This document shows positions 14,976-24,027 of a stretch of 36,854 bases of DNA, piece by piece. Position 1 is the first letter of the stretch; each line of letters opens with the position of its first letter. Under the pieces are notes generated by a model that saw only the letters and a program-made list of their open reading frames with translations, had not been told where the DNA came from and made no database searches. Origin of the DNA: Treponema sp. (GTDB lineage Bacteria > Spirochaetota > Spirochaetia > Treponematales > Treponemataceae); the NCBI GenBank assembly GCA_024402565.1, contig JAKSTM010000015.1:1-36854 (forward strand), read 5' to 3'. The translations under genes and the position numbers were made by a program.

Positions 14976-15887
14976 ATGCCAATTAAAATTCAGTCAGATT
15001 TACCAGCAGTACAGACCCTCGAAAAAGAAAACATTTTCGTAATGACAGAAAAACGTGCTGCCACACAGGATATTCGTCCGCTTAAAATTGCCATTGTAAA
15101 CCTGATGCCTACAAAGGAAGTTACTGAAACTCAGCTTATGCGCCTTCTTGGGAACACTCCGCTTCAGATTGAAATCAGTCTTGTAAGAATGGAAAGCCAC
15201 GTTTCAAAAACAACAGGAAAAGCATATCTTGATAAATTCTATATTCCGTCTTCTGACCTTTACAAACAGAAGTTCGACGGCATGATTTTTACAGGAGCTC
15301 CTGTTGAACAGATTCCTTTTGAAGATGTTGATTACTGGGATGAACTCTGCAAGATTATGGATTGGGCAAATGAAAATGTATTCTGTTCGCTCTACATCTG
15401 CTGGGGAGCAATGGCAGGGCTTTATCATTTCCACGGAATCAACAAACAGATCGTAGATAAAAAATTCTCAGGCGTTTATTACAGCAAGAACCTTAAACCA
15501 AAAGATCCTCTTGTTCGCGGCTTTGACGACTTCTTCCCGGTTCCAACTTCACGCTGGACTACAATCAGAACTGAAGACATTAAGAAAAACAAAAACCTGA
15601 TTCTCCTTGCCGACAACGAAGAAACAGGCGCTACACTTTGCAAATCAAAAGACAACCGCGCAATCTTCATGACAGGTCACCTGGAATACGACACAGACAC
15701 ACTTGCAAAGGAATATTTCCGCGATCTGAAAAAAGGAATGAATATCGATAAGCCTTTGAACTATTTCCAGAACAACAATCCGGAACTGCCTGTAATTTCC
15801 ACATGGCGCAGCACCGCTCACCTGCTCTACTCAAACTGGCTCAACTATTACGTTTACCAGGCAACACCGTTCGACTGGGATGTTTAG
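14976..15887 (+). CDS. metA: Homoserine O-acyltransferase (MetA fold, probably acetyl-specific)
   Basis: A 303-residue MetA-family enzyme that activates homoserine for methionine synthesis. Catalytic Cys142 is in YICWGAM, with His235 and Glu237 in TGHLEYD. Residue 111 is Glu (GAPVEQ); work on Bacillus cereus versus E. coli MetA ties Glu111 to acetyl-CoA and Gly111 to succinyl-CoA, so acetyl transfer is predicted. The start at 14976 (MPIKIQSDLPA) matches the family and has AAAGGA upstream; an in-frame ATG at 14868 would add 36 residues encoded by the inverted repeat and is rejected. The next gene converges 15 nt downstream, and no clear terminator lies between. Confidence 0.95.
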   Translation: MPIKIQSDLPAVQTLEKENIFVMTEKRAATQDIRPLKIAIVNLMPTKEVTETQLMRLLGNTPLQIEISLVRMESHVSKTTGKAYLDKFYIPSSDLYKQKFDGMIFTGAPVEQIPFEDVDYWDELCKIMDWANENVFCSLYICWGAMAGLYHFHGINKQIVDKKFSGVYYSKNLKPKDPLVRGFDDFFPVPTSRWTTIRTEDIKKNKNLILLADNEETGATLCKSKDNRAIFMTGHLEYDTDTLAKEYFRDLKKGMNIDKPLNYFQNNNPELPVISTWRSTAHLLYSNWLNYYVYQATPFDWDV

Positions 15888-15902
15888 ATTTCTGAGTTTT
15901 TC

Positions 15903-16895
15903 CTAAGCTTTTATCAGAATCGTCAGTTCGTGTTTGTTGTAATTTAAGTGAACGATTTTTGAATTCGGAATGGCGGCAAACTGTTCGTCTATCATTTTCC
16001 AGTCGATTTCGCCCTGCATCTTGATTGTACAAATCATATTTTTTGTCATGCCTGAATCAAGCCATTTGTGAATCCATTCAAGAAGGCGTTCCGGGTAACA
16101 GATAACATCGCTGAAGACCCAATCTACAGGCCCGATATCTTCGGGTTTAAGAGTAAAGGCATCATGTGCCTGAAATTTTACCAGAGGATTTGTCATAATC
16201 TCGGGAGCAAGTTCTGCGCGGTCAACGGCATAAACTTCAGCGCCAAGCCCTACAAGAACCCAGGTCCAGCCACCAGGACAAGCACCGGCTTCAAAACACT
16301 TCTGTCCTTCATGAGGAAGTTCTTCGCCAAAGAAAAGATTGAAAAGTGTAAGACTTTCCTGAATTTTCAGGTATGCTCTGCTTGGCGGATTTTCGTGATC
16401 TTCCACCCAAGTAATTTTTCCGGCAGGAATAAAACTTGTAGTCTTGGCAGAGCAGATCATAGTATGCTCGTCAATTAATGTATAAAGTCCGATTTCACTC
16501 TGAGGAATTTTCACAGGAAATTTTCTGTCTTTCAGATTGATGTATGGAAGTTTTTCCTGAATCAGCTGGGCACGTCGGAAACAGGTGTACTGATATGGCG
16601 CCCAGTTTCGCTGAATCTTTTTAAGTTCGCCTGCGGCTTCGCCAATGGAATCAAAGTGCACGATAAAAGGATCTTCCATAATTGTGCGGGCAAAATATGG
16701 AACAACAGAATCTGCGCCGGCAGGAAGTTTTGCGTCTTTCAGGGAATCCTTTGAATAATAATAAAGGTCGCCGTAGATTTTGTCGGCAACGGGAGAAACC
16801 CCAAATCGCTGTGAGAGTTCACTTTCAAGAAAACCTGCTTTTTCTGTAAATGCCAGAAAAGCACGGCCATTTAATTTCTGTATTGATACTGACAT
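15903..16895 (-). CDS. RlmM-like SAM-dependent 2'-O-methyltransferase
   Basis: A 330-residue protein with an N-terminal THUMP-like/RlmM region and a C-terminal FtsJ-type Rossmann domain. The SAM motif is FEAGACPGGWTWVL (201-214). The K-D-K-E tetrad of 2'-O-methyltransferases is visible as Lys177 (YLKIQE), Asp263 (FSDVI), Lys292 (TIKMQG) and Glu323 (KHELT). E. coli RlmM methylates C2498 of 23S rRNA; the same target is plausible but not proven. It begins 2 nt after the PilZ gene stop and has no good Shine-Dalgarno, so translation is probably coupled. Confidence 0.85.
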   Translation of the reverse strand: MSVSIQKLNGRAFLAFTEKAGFLESELSQRFGVSPVADKIYGDLYYYSKDSLKDAKLPAGADSVVPYFARTIMEDPFIVHFDSIGEAAGELKKIQRNWAPYQYTCFRRAQLIQEKLPYINLKDRKFPVKIPQSEIGLYTLIDEHTMICSAKTTSFIPAGKITWVEDHENPPSRAYLKIQESLTLFNLFFGEELPHEGQKCFEAGACPGGWTWVLVGLGAEVYAVDRAELAPEIMTNPLVKFQAHDAFTLKPEDIGPVDWVFSDVICYPERLLEWIHKWLDSGMTKNMICTIKMQGEIDWKMIDEQFAAIPNSKIVHLNYNKHELTILIKA

Positions 16896-16897
16896 GC

Positions 16898-17263
16898 TTA
16901 AATAATTTCCGGAAAAAAATCGTCTTTCTTTTCAGTTTCTAGTTCTGAAATATAGTTCATATATCGGCTCTGATCCGGTGAATATAATGCTTTCAATCCG
17001 ATTTCTGTGGCATGCTCTACTTCACGAACCCATTGAGGAACGCAAACAAGAACTAACGGCGGCTCACCAATTTTTTTTGCCAGAGTAATTCTTATTTCAT
17101 ATTCATTTTGGGCTTCCAGGTCAACAGAAACTGGAACCGGAAAATAAATTTTTAATCCTGTACGACTGATATTCTGCAAGCTGCCTGATAAAGCACACAA
17201 TTCAGGGCATACAATTTTCCCCATATCATCAAAGCGTTCAGCAACTCTATTTTCATCTCTCAT
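16898..17263 (-). CDS. PilZ-domain protein, putative c-di-GMP receptor
   Basis: A 121-residue protein with both c-di-GMP signatures of PilZ domains: RVAER at residues 6-10 (RxxxR) and NISRTG at 31-36 ((D/N)xSxxG), followed by alternating beta strands and a C-terminal helix. It stands as a single-domain PilZ protein, a type that often regulates motility or surface behaviour by protein contact. It is the first gene of an operon with the RlmM-like methyltransferase. Its own -10 (GATAAT) ends 7 nt before the ATG, with TTGCAC 17 nt further upstream and no Shine-Dalgarno. Confidence 0.85.
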   Translation of the reverse strand: MRDENRVAERFDDMGKIVCPELCALSGSLQNISRTGLKIYFPVPVSVDLEAQNEYEIRITLAKKIGEPPLVLVCVPQWVREVEHATEIGLKALYSPDQSRYMNYISELETEKKDDFFPEII

Positions 17264-17270
17264 TAGTTAA

Positions 17271-17299
17271 ATTATCCTGTTTTTTCGAAAAAAGTGCAA
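17271..17299 (-). promoter_or_regulatory. Promoter of the PilZ-methyltransferase operon, leaderless arrangement
   Basis: On the minus strand, TTGCAC (17299-17294), 17 nt and GATAAT (17276-17271) are followed by 7 nt and the ATG at 17263. Confidence 0.65.
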
Positions 17300-17312
17300 A
17301 TAGGTTTGTATT

Positions 17313-17717
17313 TTAGGACTTTTTACTACATTCTGTACAACACACAATATGTACGTGCTTACTACCATCCCTCTTATTAAAAAGACGGGCAATGAGATTT
17401 CCTGTTACAGGTACTTCTTTGTGACACACAGGACAAATTCTTCTTAATCCTGGTTCCACTTTTGGATAACAATGAATACATCCCATCACGATGCAACGTT
17501 GATCAGGAACATCCATCGGTCTGTAAACTTTTGTAATTATATTGTCCCCAATTGGCAATGGCATATTGCACAAGGGACAATGTGCAAAACCGGGGCCTTC
17601 ACTTTTTTTTATTAATTTTTGGGTCGGCTGTTTTCGCCCTGCAAAGTGAATATAAATCCAGCAAAGCAAGGCGATTATAACAACCGAAACAATCCCAATC
17701 AAAATGTAATCAAACAT
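17313..17717 (-). CDS. Membrane-anchored double zinc-ribbon protein, unknown function
   Basis: A 134-residue protein with one N-terminal membrane helix (about residues 4-26), a basic linker, and four CxxC knuckles: Cys47/50, Cys80/83, Cys95/98 and Cys127/130, which fit two rubredoxin-like zinc ribbons facing the cytoplasm. I do not recognise a named family. Its ATG overlaps the stop of the glutamine synthetase gene (TAATG), so the two are translated from one mRNA and may be functionally linked. Confidence 0.75.
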   Translation of the reverse strand: MFDYILIGIVSVVIIALLCWIYIHFAGRKQPTQKLIKKSEGPGFAHCPLCNMPLPIGDNIITKVYRPMDVPDQRCIVMGCIHCYPKVEPGLRRICPVCHKEVPVTGNLIARLFNKRDGSKHVHIVCCTECSKKS

Positions 17718-19813
17718 TACTCTTTGACAAATCCTTCATTTGCAAACAACAAATCTTCGTATGTCGGATATGGACGGAATTCCATAGCCAGCAAAGGTTC
17801 AATCTGGTCTGCAATATTTCGTGTTTTTTCCATAAACGGAATTACTTCATCTGCATAATAGCGTGCTCTTTCCATAAGGTCTTTTTTACCTTTAGCAGCT
17901 ACATACATAGTTTCCAGTTTTTCAGAATCTTCGTAAAGTTCATCAGCAAAAGAGCTGAGTTTCTTATAAAGTTTTTCAACAGCCTTAGACTGATTAATTT
18001 TCTTGTGATTAATGTCGCCAAGAAGATCCATGTATTTGAAAGTAGCAGGAAGAATATCTGCGCGAAGCATTTCGAGCATTGTACCAACTTCAATGTTCAG
18101 CATCTTGCAGTATTTTTCCAGTTTAACATCATAATGATGTTTCATTTCATCCTTTGTGTAGATGCCCATTTCTGTATAAAGCTTGATATTTTTCTTATCC
18201 AGATAATGTTCAACTGCATCAGGAGTTGTGCGGTAATTTTTAAGTCCGCGTTTTTCAGCTTCAACTTTCCATTCTTCGCCGTATCCGTTTCCGTCAAAAA
18301 GGATGCGCCAGTGTTTTGTAATTTCACGTTTGATCAGAACCTGAAGATCAGAATCAAAATCTTTTGACTGTTCAAGCTCGTCAGCAAATGCTTTAAGAGC
18401 ATAAGCCAGAATTGAGTTCATTGTTGTATTTGGCCCACTGATTGAAAGTGATGAACCAACTGAACGGAATTCAAAACGGTTTCCTGTAAATGCGAATGGC
18501 GAAGTACGGTTACGGTCTGTTGAATCTTTTGGAATTGGTGGCAGAACGTCTACACCGATTTCGATTTTTTTGTTGGAAACGGCATCCAAAGCTTTTCCTG
18601 TTTTGATTGATTTAAGAACAGCGTTGAGTTCATCGCCCATGTAAATAGACATGATTGCCGGTGGAGCTTCGTTTGCTCCAAGACGATGATCGTTTCCGGC
18701 GCTTGCAACTGAAATGCGGAGCAGATCCTGATATTCATCAACAGCTTTCATAACGGCTGTAATAAAAAGAAGGAACTGTGCATTTTCACGTGGCGATTTT
18801 CCAGGCGCAAAAATGTTTTCACCTTCGTTTGTAGAAAGTGACCAGTTGTTATGCTTACCGCTTCCATTTACACCTTCAAAAGGTTTTTCGTGAAGAAGAC
18901 AAACCATACCGTGCTTACGTGCAACCTTTTTCATGATTTCCATAGTAAGCTGATTCTGGTCTGCAGCCAGATTTGAAGTTGTAAAGATTGGAGCCATTTC
19001 GTGCTGGGCAGGAGCAGCTTCGTTATGTTCTGTTTTTGAATAGATTCCAACTTTCCAAAGTTCTGTATTCAGATCTTCCATGTAAGCTGTAATGCGTGGT
19101 TTGATTGCCGCAAAGTACTGGTCATCCATTTCCTGACCTTTTACAGGGCGTGCACCAAAAAGTGTACGGCCAGTCATTTTAAGGTCTTTGCGTGCATTGA
19201 ACATTTTTTCATCAACAAGGAAATATTCCTGTTCTGGTCCCATAGTAGAAGCTACGTGCTTTGCTGTACTTCCAAAAAGTTTCAAGATACGAAGGCACTG
19301 TTCATTCAAAGCTTCCATAGAACGGAGCAGCGGTGTCTTTTTATCCAAAGCTTCCCCTGTATAAGAACAGAATGCTGTCGGAATACAAAGTGAATGATCT
19401 TTTACAAATGCGTAAGATGTAGGATCCCAGACTGTGTAACCGCGAGCTTCAAAAGTTGAGCGGCTTCCTCCGCTTGGGAAAGATGAAGCGTCAGGTTCAC
19501 CTTTAACAAGTTCCTTTCCGGAAAAATCCATAATGACAGTCCCATTGCCTTTTGGTGAAAGGAAGCTGTCGTGCTTTTCAGCTGTAATACCTGTAAGCGG
19601 CTGGAACCAATGTGTAAAGTGTGTTGCGCCTTTAGAAATCGCCCAGTCTTTCATTCCCTGAGCTACATGATTTGCCAGGTCCAGGTCCAATGGAGTTCCG
19701 TTATCGATTGTTACCTTAAGACGTTTGAAAACATCATCCGGCAGGAACTCCTTCATTGCTTTCTCATTAAATACGGAACTGCCAAAGAGCTCCGGTACAT
19801 TCATTTCAGCCAT
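17717..19813 (-). CDS. glnN: Glutamine synthetase type III
   Basis: A 698-residue GSIII enzyme (ATP + glutamate + NH3 to glutamine), matching the ~700-residue length of this class rather than ~450 for GSI. Hallmarks are [13 protein letters not shown] near the N-terminus, FQPLTG.TAEKHD and [12 protein letters not shown] (metal-binding Glu), [38 protein letters not shown] and [22 protein letters not shown] is common in Bacteroidetes and rumen anaerobes and serves ammonium assimilation. GGGG lies roughly 8 nt before the ATG as a weak ribosome site, with CATACT as a possible -10. A zinc-ribbon gene follows with a one-base overlap. Confidence 0.97.
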   Translation of the reverse strand: MAEMNVPELFGSSVFNEKAMKEFLPDDVFKRLKVTIDNGTPLDLDLANHVAQGMKDWAISKGATHFTHWFQPLTGITAEKHDSFLSPKGNGTVIMDFSGKELVKGEPDASSFPSGGSRSTFEARGYTVWDPTSYAFVKDHSLCIPTAFCSYTGEALDKKTPLLRSMEALNEQCLRILKLFGSTAKHVASTMGPEQEYFLVDEKMFNARKDLKMTGRTLFGARPVKGQEMDDQYFAAIKPRITAYMEDLNTELWKVGIYSKTEHNEAAPAQHEMAPIFTTSNLAADQNQLTMEIMKKVARKHGMVCLLHEKPFEGVNGSGKHNNWSLSTNEGENIFAPGKSPRENAQFLLFITAVMKAVDEYQDLLRISVASAGNDHRLGANEAPPAIMSIYMGDELNAVLKSIKTGKALDAVSNKKIEIGVDVLPPIPKDSTDRNRTSPFAFTGNRFEFRSVGSSLSISGPNTTMNSILAYALKAFADELEQSKDFDSDLQVLIKREITKHWRILFDGNGYGEEWKVEAEKRGLKNYRTTPDAVEHYLDKKNIKLYTEMGIYTKDEMKHHYDVKLEKYCKMLNIEVGTMLEMLRADILPATFKYMDLLGDINHKKINQSKAVEKLYKKLSSFADELYEDSEKLETMYVAAKGKKDLMERARYYADEVIPFMEKTRNIADQIEPLLAMEFRPYPTYEDLLFANEGFVKE

Positions 19814-19901
19814 ACTGTTACCCCATAGTATGAAAAAAATTTAATACTTCATTTTAGCGGAAATCCATGATTTTTGGAATTGACCTGGGGAGATTTTCCG
19901 A

Positions 19902-19930
19902 TTGCCTCCAAACAGCAGTCGTGGCAAAAT
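19902..19930 (+). promoter_or_regulatory. Candidate promoter of the DUF3237-like gene
   Basis: TTGCCT (19902-19907), 17 nt and CAAAAT (19925-19930) end exactly 6 nt before the ATG at 19937. The -10 match is only 4 of 6, so this is weaker than the other leaderless examples. Confidence 0.4.
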
Positions 19931-19936
19931 AAATCT

Positions 19937-20335
19937 ATGACAAAAGAAGTTTTAAAAGTTGATGTAAATATTAAAGGATTTGAAGAAGTAAAAGGAAAAA
20001 AAGGCGAAGCCTGTATGATTTTATTTGATGGAACCGCAGAAGGTTCAGGCTTCAAAGGCGTTATCGGGCCAAGTGCTGCCGACACTCAAAAACAAGACTA
20101 CGGAAAAGAACGCTTCTTAAGCGCCCGCTACATTCTCAAAGGAATAGATGCAGACGGCAAAGACTGCCAAATCTTCATTGAAAACAACGGTTCCTTTGAA
20201 GCAAACGGTGAAATCATCACTCACCCTGTAATCTATACAGACTCAGAAAACCTCGCCTTCCTTGAAACCTCCGAAATCTACGGAAAAATCGAAGGCAAGG
20301 AAGGCGGAGTGATTATTCATTTATACATGTTGTAA
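19937..20335 (+). CDS. DUF3237 (UPF0311)-like protein
   Basis: A 132-residue, beta-rich soluble protein. The pattern CMILFDGTAEGSGFKGVI, then ERFLSARYILKGIDADGK and IENNG, and HPVIYTDSENLAFLETSE near the end, resembles DUF3237 barrels, whose biochemical role is not established. The start at 19937 is preferred over an in-frame ATG at 19874 because the upstream extension looks non-coding and a promoter-like pair overlaps it. It is divergent from the glutamine synthetase gene and converges on the protease gene with only 4 nt between. Confidence 0.65.
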   Translation: MTKEVLKVDVNIKGFEEVKGKKGEACMILFDGTAEGSGFKGVIGPSAADTQKQDYGKERFLSARYILKGIDADGKDCQIFIENNGSFEANGEIITHPVIYTDSENLAFLETSEIYGKIEGKEGGVIIHLYML

Positions 20336-20339
20336 TTAA

Positions 20340-22121
20340 TTAGAAACTTATACCACCATAGACCCGAGCTCCAAAGTCTGGTTCAAATGACTCAAAGTCC
20401 ATTTTCAGGCTGGCAGCAGCACCTACAAAAAAGTTGAAATTTGATCTGCCTGCAAAAAGACAGAATTTTCCACCTGCATCTGTTCTTACTGTAGGAACAA
20501 AACTTATTTCCTTGGCATTCATAATTTCTCCACCACCCTGCAGAGAAATGTAAGGTACAAAAGAATATCTATTTTTTGTTATTGGGAACTGCAGTTGAAC
20601 TCCAGCATATGCTTCATAAGAATTTATAGATGGATTGTAGTCCTTATAATAAAGAACAGGAGACATATTTTCATTTATTATTCCTGTAATATCTAATGCA
20701 AGCATATCAATTACCTTAACATCCAAATCAAGTTCATGGGAGAAACTATTATTGAATGGAAATAAAGCACCGTATCCTAAAGATATTATATTTGGAGTAT
20801 AAAACAGTTTTCCTTCCGGAATTTCTCTTTTTATTTCCACTTTCACTTTCTTTTCGTTTCTGCGTGTTTTTTCTGCAAGTTTTCCTTTATAAGTTTTTGT
20901 AAACGAATATAATCCCCAACCGCCATTTGAATAAACCCATTCACTTTTTGCATAAGAACGTGTGTAATTCAAGAAAAAGCTTGTATACCATATATCACTG
21001 TCATCATATTTGATTGGAGCTGGAACTTCAGGGAGTTTATCTTCGTTTACTGAAGACTTCTGATTATTAGCCAGTTTATATTCATCTTTATGAAACTCGC
21101 TATAAAGATGCCAACCAATGGCATAACGCATTCCCATAATTGGAGAATAATTCACAAGAATTTCTTTAAGAGTTTTACGATTCTGCTCATTACATTTTGT
21201 ATAAGCTATATCAAAAATTGCCTTTCCTTCTTCTTCAATATAATCGATGGAAATAAAGTTTATGAGCTCTTCAAAAGTAACTTCAAATCTATTAAGAATT
21301 TTCTGAAGTTCAATAGCTTTTTCCAGAATTAACTGATCATCCGGTCGAGTCGAAATTTTTTCTCCAGCCAAAGCTTTATCTATAAACTTTTTTACAGTTG
21401 AACTTGGAATCGAAAAGTTTGTATCCTGGCGATTTGTAATTTTCCATGTATTTACACCGATAACTTTATAATTCCCTTCTTTATTTTTAATCAGTAAAGG
21501 TCCACCTGAATTTCCAGCATCAATCTGTGCTGAATGCTGAATAACAGGAGAAATTTCCGGATTCAAAAGTTCAGGAATCTTGATAGAAGAGTTTGTAATA
21601 ATTCCGGAACCAAACTGCCAGGTTGGTTTTCCTAATAAACCAGGGAAACCTGCTGTATAAACAGACTCTCCATCATCCAGTTCTTCATCTGAAAAATCAA
21701 TACAACTGTCAAAAGGGCGCTCATCATTTGGGAATGCAAGAATTGCCAGATCATATTCTGCATCAGCAGCAAGAATTGTCAGGCCTGAAAAAGTCTGACT
21801 AAAATTTCCTTCTTTATCCTGAAACGAAATAGAAGAAGTTTTTGCATCTGCTATAACATGACGATTTGTAATAATATAGTTTTTTCCATCTGGAGCAACA
21901 TAAACAAAACCAGATCCGGAGATTCCCGAATCTACAAATTCCCGTAACTTTTTTTCTGGTTCAGCAATTCCAAGTTTTTCAAAACGTGGAACAAATTCAA
22001 GCATATCTCCTATAAGTTTTTCACTATAATTTGGTCGTACAATACAAACATATTTCATTACCTGTGCTGTACAGATAAACTGAAGGAACAGCAGGCTTAT
22101 AAGCATAAATACTTTTTTCAT
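20340..22121 (-). CDS. Trypsin-like serine protease fused to a predicted outer-membrane beta-barrel
   Basis: A 593-residue exported protein. Residues 1-19 are a signal peptide (MKKVFMLISLLFLQF.CTAQ). A trypsin/HtrA-type catalytic domain at about 60-250 has His88 (TNRHVI), Asp124 (YDLAIL) and Ser205 (GNSGGP), with GSGFVYV and AGFPG around them; no PDZ domain is visible. A helical linker runs from about 260 to 420. The last ~150 residues alternate polar and aromatic strands and end GARVYGGISF; a C-terminal Phe is typical of Bam-assembled barrels. It is the last gene of a three-gene operon; its ATG overlaps the preceding TGA by 4 nt. Confidence 0.82.
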   Translation of the reverse strand: MKKVFMLISLLFLQFICTAQVMKYVCIVRPNYSEKLIGDMLEFVPRFEKLGIAEPEKKLREFVDSGISGSGFVYVAPDGKNYIITNRHVIADAKTSSISFQDKEGNFSQTFSGLTILAADAEYDLAILAFPNDERPFDSCIDFSDEELDDGESVYTAGFPGLLGKPTWQFGSGIITNSSIKIPELLNPEISPVIQHSAQIDAGNSGGPLLIKNKEGNYKVIGVNTWKITNRQDTNFSIPSSTVKKFIDKALAGEKISTRPDDQLILEKAIELQKILNRFEVTFEELINFISIDYIEEEGKAIFDIAYTKCNEQNRKTLKEILVNYSPIMGMRYAIGWHLYSEFHKDEYKLANNQKSSVNEDKLPEVPAPIKYDDSDIWYTSFFLNYTRSYAKSEWVYSNGGWGLYSFTKTYKGKLAEKTRRNEKKVKVEIKREIPEGKLFYTPNIISLGYGALFPFNNSFSHELDLDVKVIDMLALDITGIINENMSPVLYYKDYNPSINSYEAYAGVQLQFPITKNRYSFVPYISLQGGGEIMNAKEISFVPTVRTDAGGKFCLFAGRSNFNFFVGAAASLKMDFESFEPDFGARVYGGISF

Positions 22122-22465
22122 TTTTTATTCTCCACTTCAGTAAATATTCCAGTTACAACAATTGTTGATACAGAGGAACTAGGGTTTATTCCGTAAATAT
22201 TATCTTCCACTTCATAGGTCCATAATGTTGTGTGCAACCGGCCGTTATCCATTTTTCTTACAATAAGATTATCTTTTTCCAAACAATATCCTTCATCAGG
22301 TTTTGCAGTAATCAAATAATCATATACTCCATTTCCCGATGTTACAGTTATTGTACCATGTTCACATTCCATAACCCATATTGTTGATTTGACAATCAAC
22401 TGACGACAACTGCAAAGAGTAATTAGAAAAATTGCAGTCAATAAAACTCTTATTTTATTTTTCAT
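22118..22465 (-). CDS. Small lipoprotein with one InlB-B-like repeat
   Basis: A 115-residue protein with a lipoprotein signal peptide ending LITLCSC; Cys20 is the likely lipidated residue. The mature part (GTITVTSGNGVYDYLITAKPDEGY) looks like a single divergent InlB B-repeat/Flg_new-type beta-grasp unit, the same type found in the larger lipoprotein upstream. AAGGA lies before the ATG. It sits 37 nt after the larger lipoprotein gene and overlaps the protease gene by ATGA, so it may be a partner, chaperone or inhibitor of the protease. Confidence 0.72.
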   Translation of the reverse strand: MKNKIRVLLTAIFLITLCSCRQLIVKSTIWVMECEHGTITVTSGNGVYDYLITAKPDEGYCLEKDNLIVRKMDNGRLHTTLWTYEVEDNIYGINPSSSVSTIVVTGIFTEVENKK

Positions 22466-22502
22466 AAATCTAGTCCTTTTTAGATGATTTCTTAAGCCTT
22501 GG

Positions 22503-23933
22503 TTAGCTTACTATCCTAATTTCAGGTGTGCCAGAATACGGAATTTTTACCATAATTTTAGAAAGGCTTTCACCGGAACTGTTTTTTACATTAACTTCCC
22601 ATTCTTTTCCGGTTGTCTTTTTTGAAGAAATAATCAATTTTTCTTTATCTTTTGAAACCGAAAAATATTCTTTACTAGCTTCGTCTACTTCAATAGTTGT
22701 TTTTGAATCTTTAAAAATCGATGGATAAATATCCAGCACAATAAAACAATCCAGAGTTTTCGTACCTAATGTTTTAGGTTCTTCAGGATATACAGGAATT
22801 TCTATTTTTGCTGTTCTAGACATAATTTTGTTATTTTCATCATAAAAGCGGAAGTATATAAAATCATTTTTCTCATATGAAAGTTCAAATTCTATATCAC
22901 ATGAACCATATCCAACATATCTTGAACGTTTTACTTTATTTTCCGGATCGCTTGCATAATAATATTCATAATAAGGATATCTATAAGACGGGCTTTCTGT
23001 AATAATCGTTACTGGCTTATACAATTTATTGTCTTTATAAACATTTTCTTTTTTTTCTGATATATGACAGCTTATATTTTCCCAGCCAGTAGGAAGGTCA
23101 GGTATTTCAACAATAAAAGAAGTTAATTTATGGTATAACTCTTTCTTAGCAGGATTCTTTGCATATAAAGTAACAGTTCCTCCTTCTTTCGCAGTAAACT
23201 TATACATTCCCCCTGAAAAATCAACATTAGATTCCAGAAATTCTTTTTCCGATTCAGTTGAATAAGATATATATAAATCACATGAAGAAAAATCCGAATA
23301 ATTATTTATACTAAAACTGACAACATCGCCTTCTTTTATTTTATCCTGAGAACTGTTAAAGAAAACAAATGAATCGAAATCAACACAAACATCAACATAT
23401 TGATCCGGCATAATAAATGTATATTTCAATAAATCTGTCTCATCCTGCACAACCGGAACCGGATTACCCCATACATCTTCAACCTTAACATTTTTTGGAT
23501 AATACCCGTAATCAGGGGTTAAAGTGACTTCAACTTTCTGTCCTTCATATGCAGATGTCGGATTTACTGTTATTTGCCCATGACCGCCTGATATTTTATA
23601 TATTGAGTTAATAGATTTACGTGAAAAATTTACTCTTATATTAAGGTCTCTACAATAAACATACACATAATAAATATTTTTATCTTTTTTATCTTGTGTA
23701 GTCGCTCCGTATGAACCACTATCAACCCTATATGCATAGTACCCTTCATCAGGAATAGTAGTAACTTTTATTATAGTACCAAGGGGAACTTTTTCAGACT
23801 CAACAGTTGCTGTTCCATTTCCCACACAATCAATTTTTATATTGCACATTCCGAGTTCTGAATTCAAATCGGAACATCCTGCAAATAAAACCAACAATAA
23901 CAGACAAAAGAATATGTTAATACTTTTTTTCAT
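22503..23933 (-). CDS. Large surface lipoprotein with InlB-B-like repeats
   Basis: A 476-residue lipoprotein: signal peptide with lipobox LFAGC and Cys20. Two divergent InlB B-repeat-like units follow at about 30-87 (GNGTATVESEKVPLGTIIKV, PDEGYY) and 90-165 (GHGQITVNP, GQKVEVTLTPDYGYY). Further beta-rich, Ig-like segments fill the rest, with a Tyr-rich stretch near residue 300. The start at 23933 is chosen because GAGGAG lies just upstream; a GTG at 23969 is in frame but sits at the predicted transcription start. It is the first gene of the lipoprotein-lipoprotein-protease operon, whose promoter contains a C13 tract. Confidence 0.75.
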   Translation of the reverse strand: MKKSINIFFCLLLLVLFAGCSDLNSELGMCNIKIDCVGNGTATVESEKVPLGTIIKVTTIPDEGYYAYRVDSGSYGATTQDKKDKNIYYVYVYCRDLNIRVNFSRKSINSIYKISGGHGQITVNPTSAYEGQKVEVTLTPDYGYYPKNVKVEDVWGNPVPVVQDETDLLKYTFIMPDQYVDVCVDFDSFVFFNSSQDKIKEGDVVSFSINNYSDFSSCDLYISYSTESEKEFLESNVDFSGGMYKFTAKEGGTVTLYAKNPAKKELYHKLTSFIVEIPDLPTGWENISCHISEKKENVYKDNKLYKPVTIITESPSYRYPYYEYYYASDPENKVKRSRYVGYGSCDIEFELSYEKNDFIYFRFYDENNKIMSRTAKIEIPVYPEEPKTLGTKTLDCFIVLDIYPSIFKDSKTTIEVDEASKEYFSVSKDKEKLIISSKKTTGKEWEVNVKNSSGESLSKIMVKIPYSGTPEIRIVS

Positions 23934-23977
23934 ACCTCTCCTCTTTTTTATATATGAATCGAAATTCACCCAACTAT

Positions 23978-24008
23978 ATTATATCGGGGGGGGGGGGGTA
24001 AAACGCAA
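23978..24008 (-). promoter_or_regulatory. Promoter with C13 homopolymer in the -35/-10 spacer
   Basis: On the minus strand a perfect TATAAT (23983-23978) is preceded by 13 consecutive C (23998-23986) and, further upstream, TTGCGT (24008-24003). The -35/-10 distance is 19 nt at the present tract length and would be the optimal 17 nt with 11 C. Slippage in such a tract would change promoter strength. Confidence 0.65.
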
Positions 24009-24027
24009 GGTAATTTTTTAAAACAAA

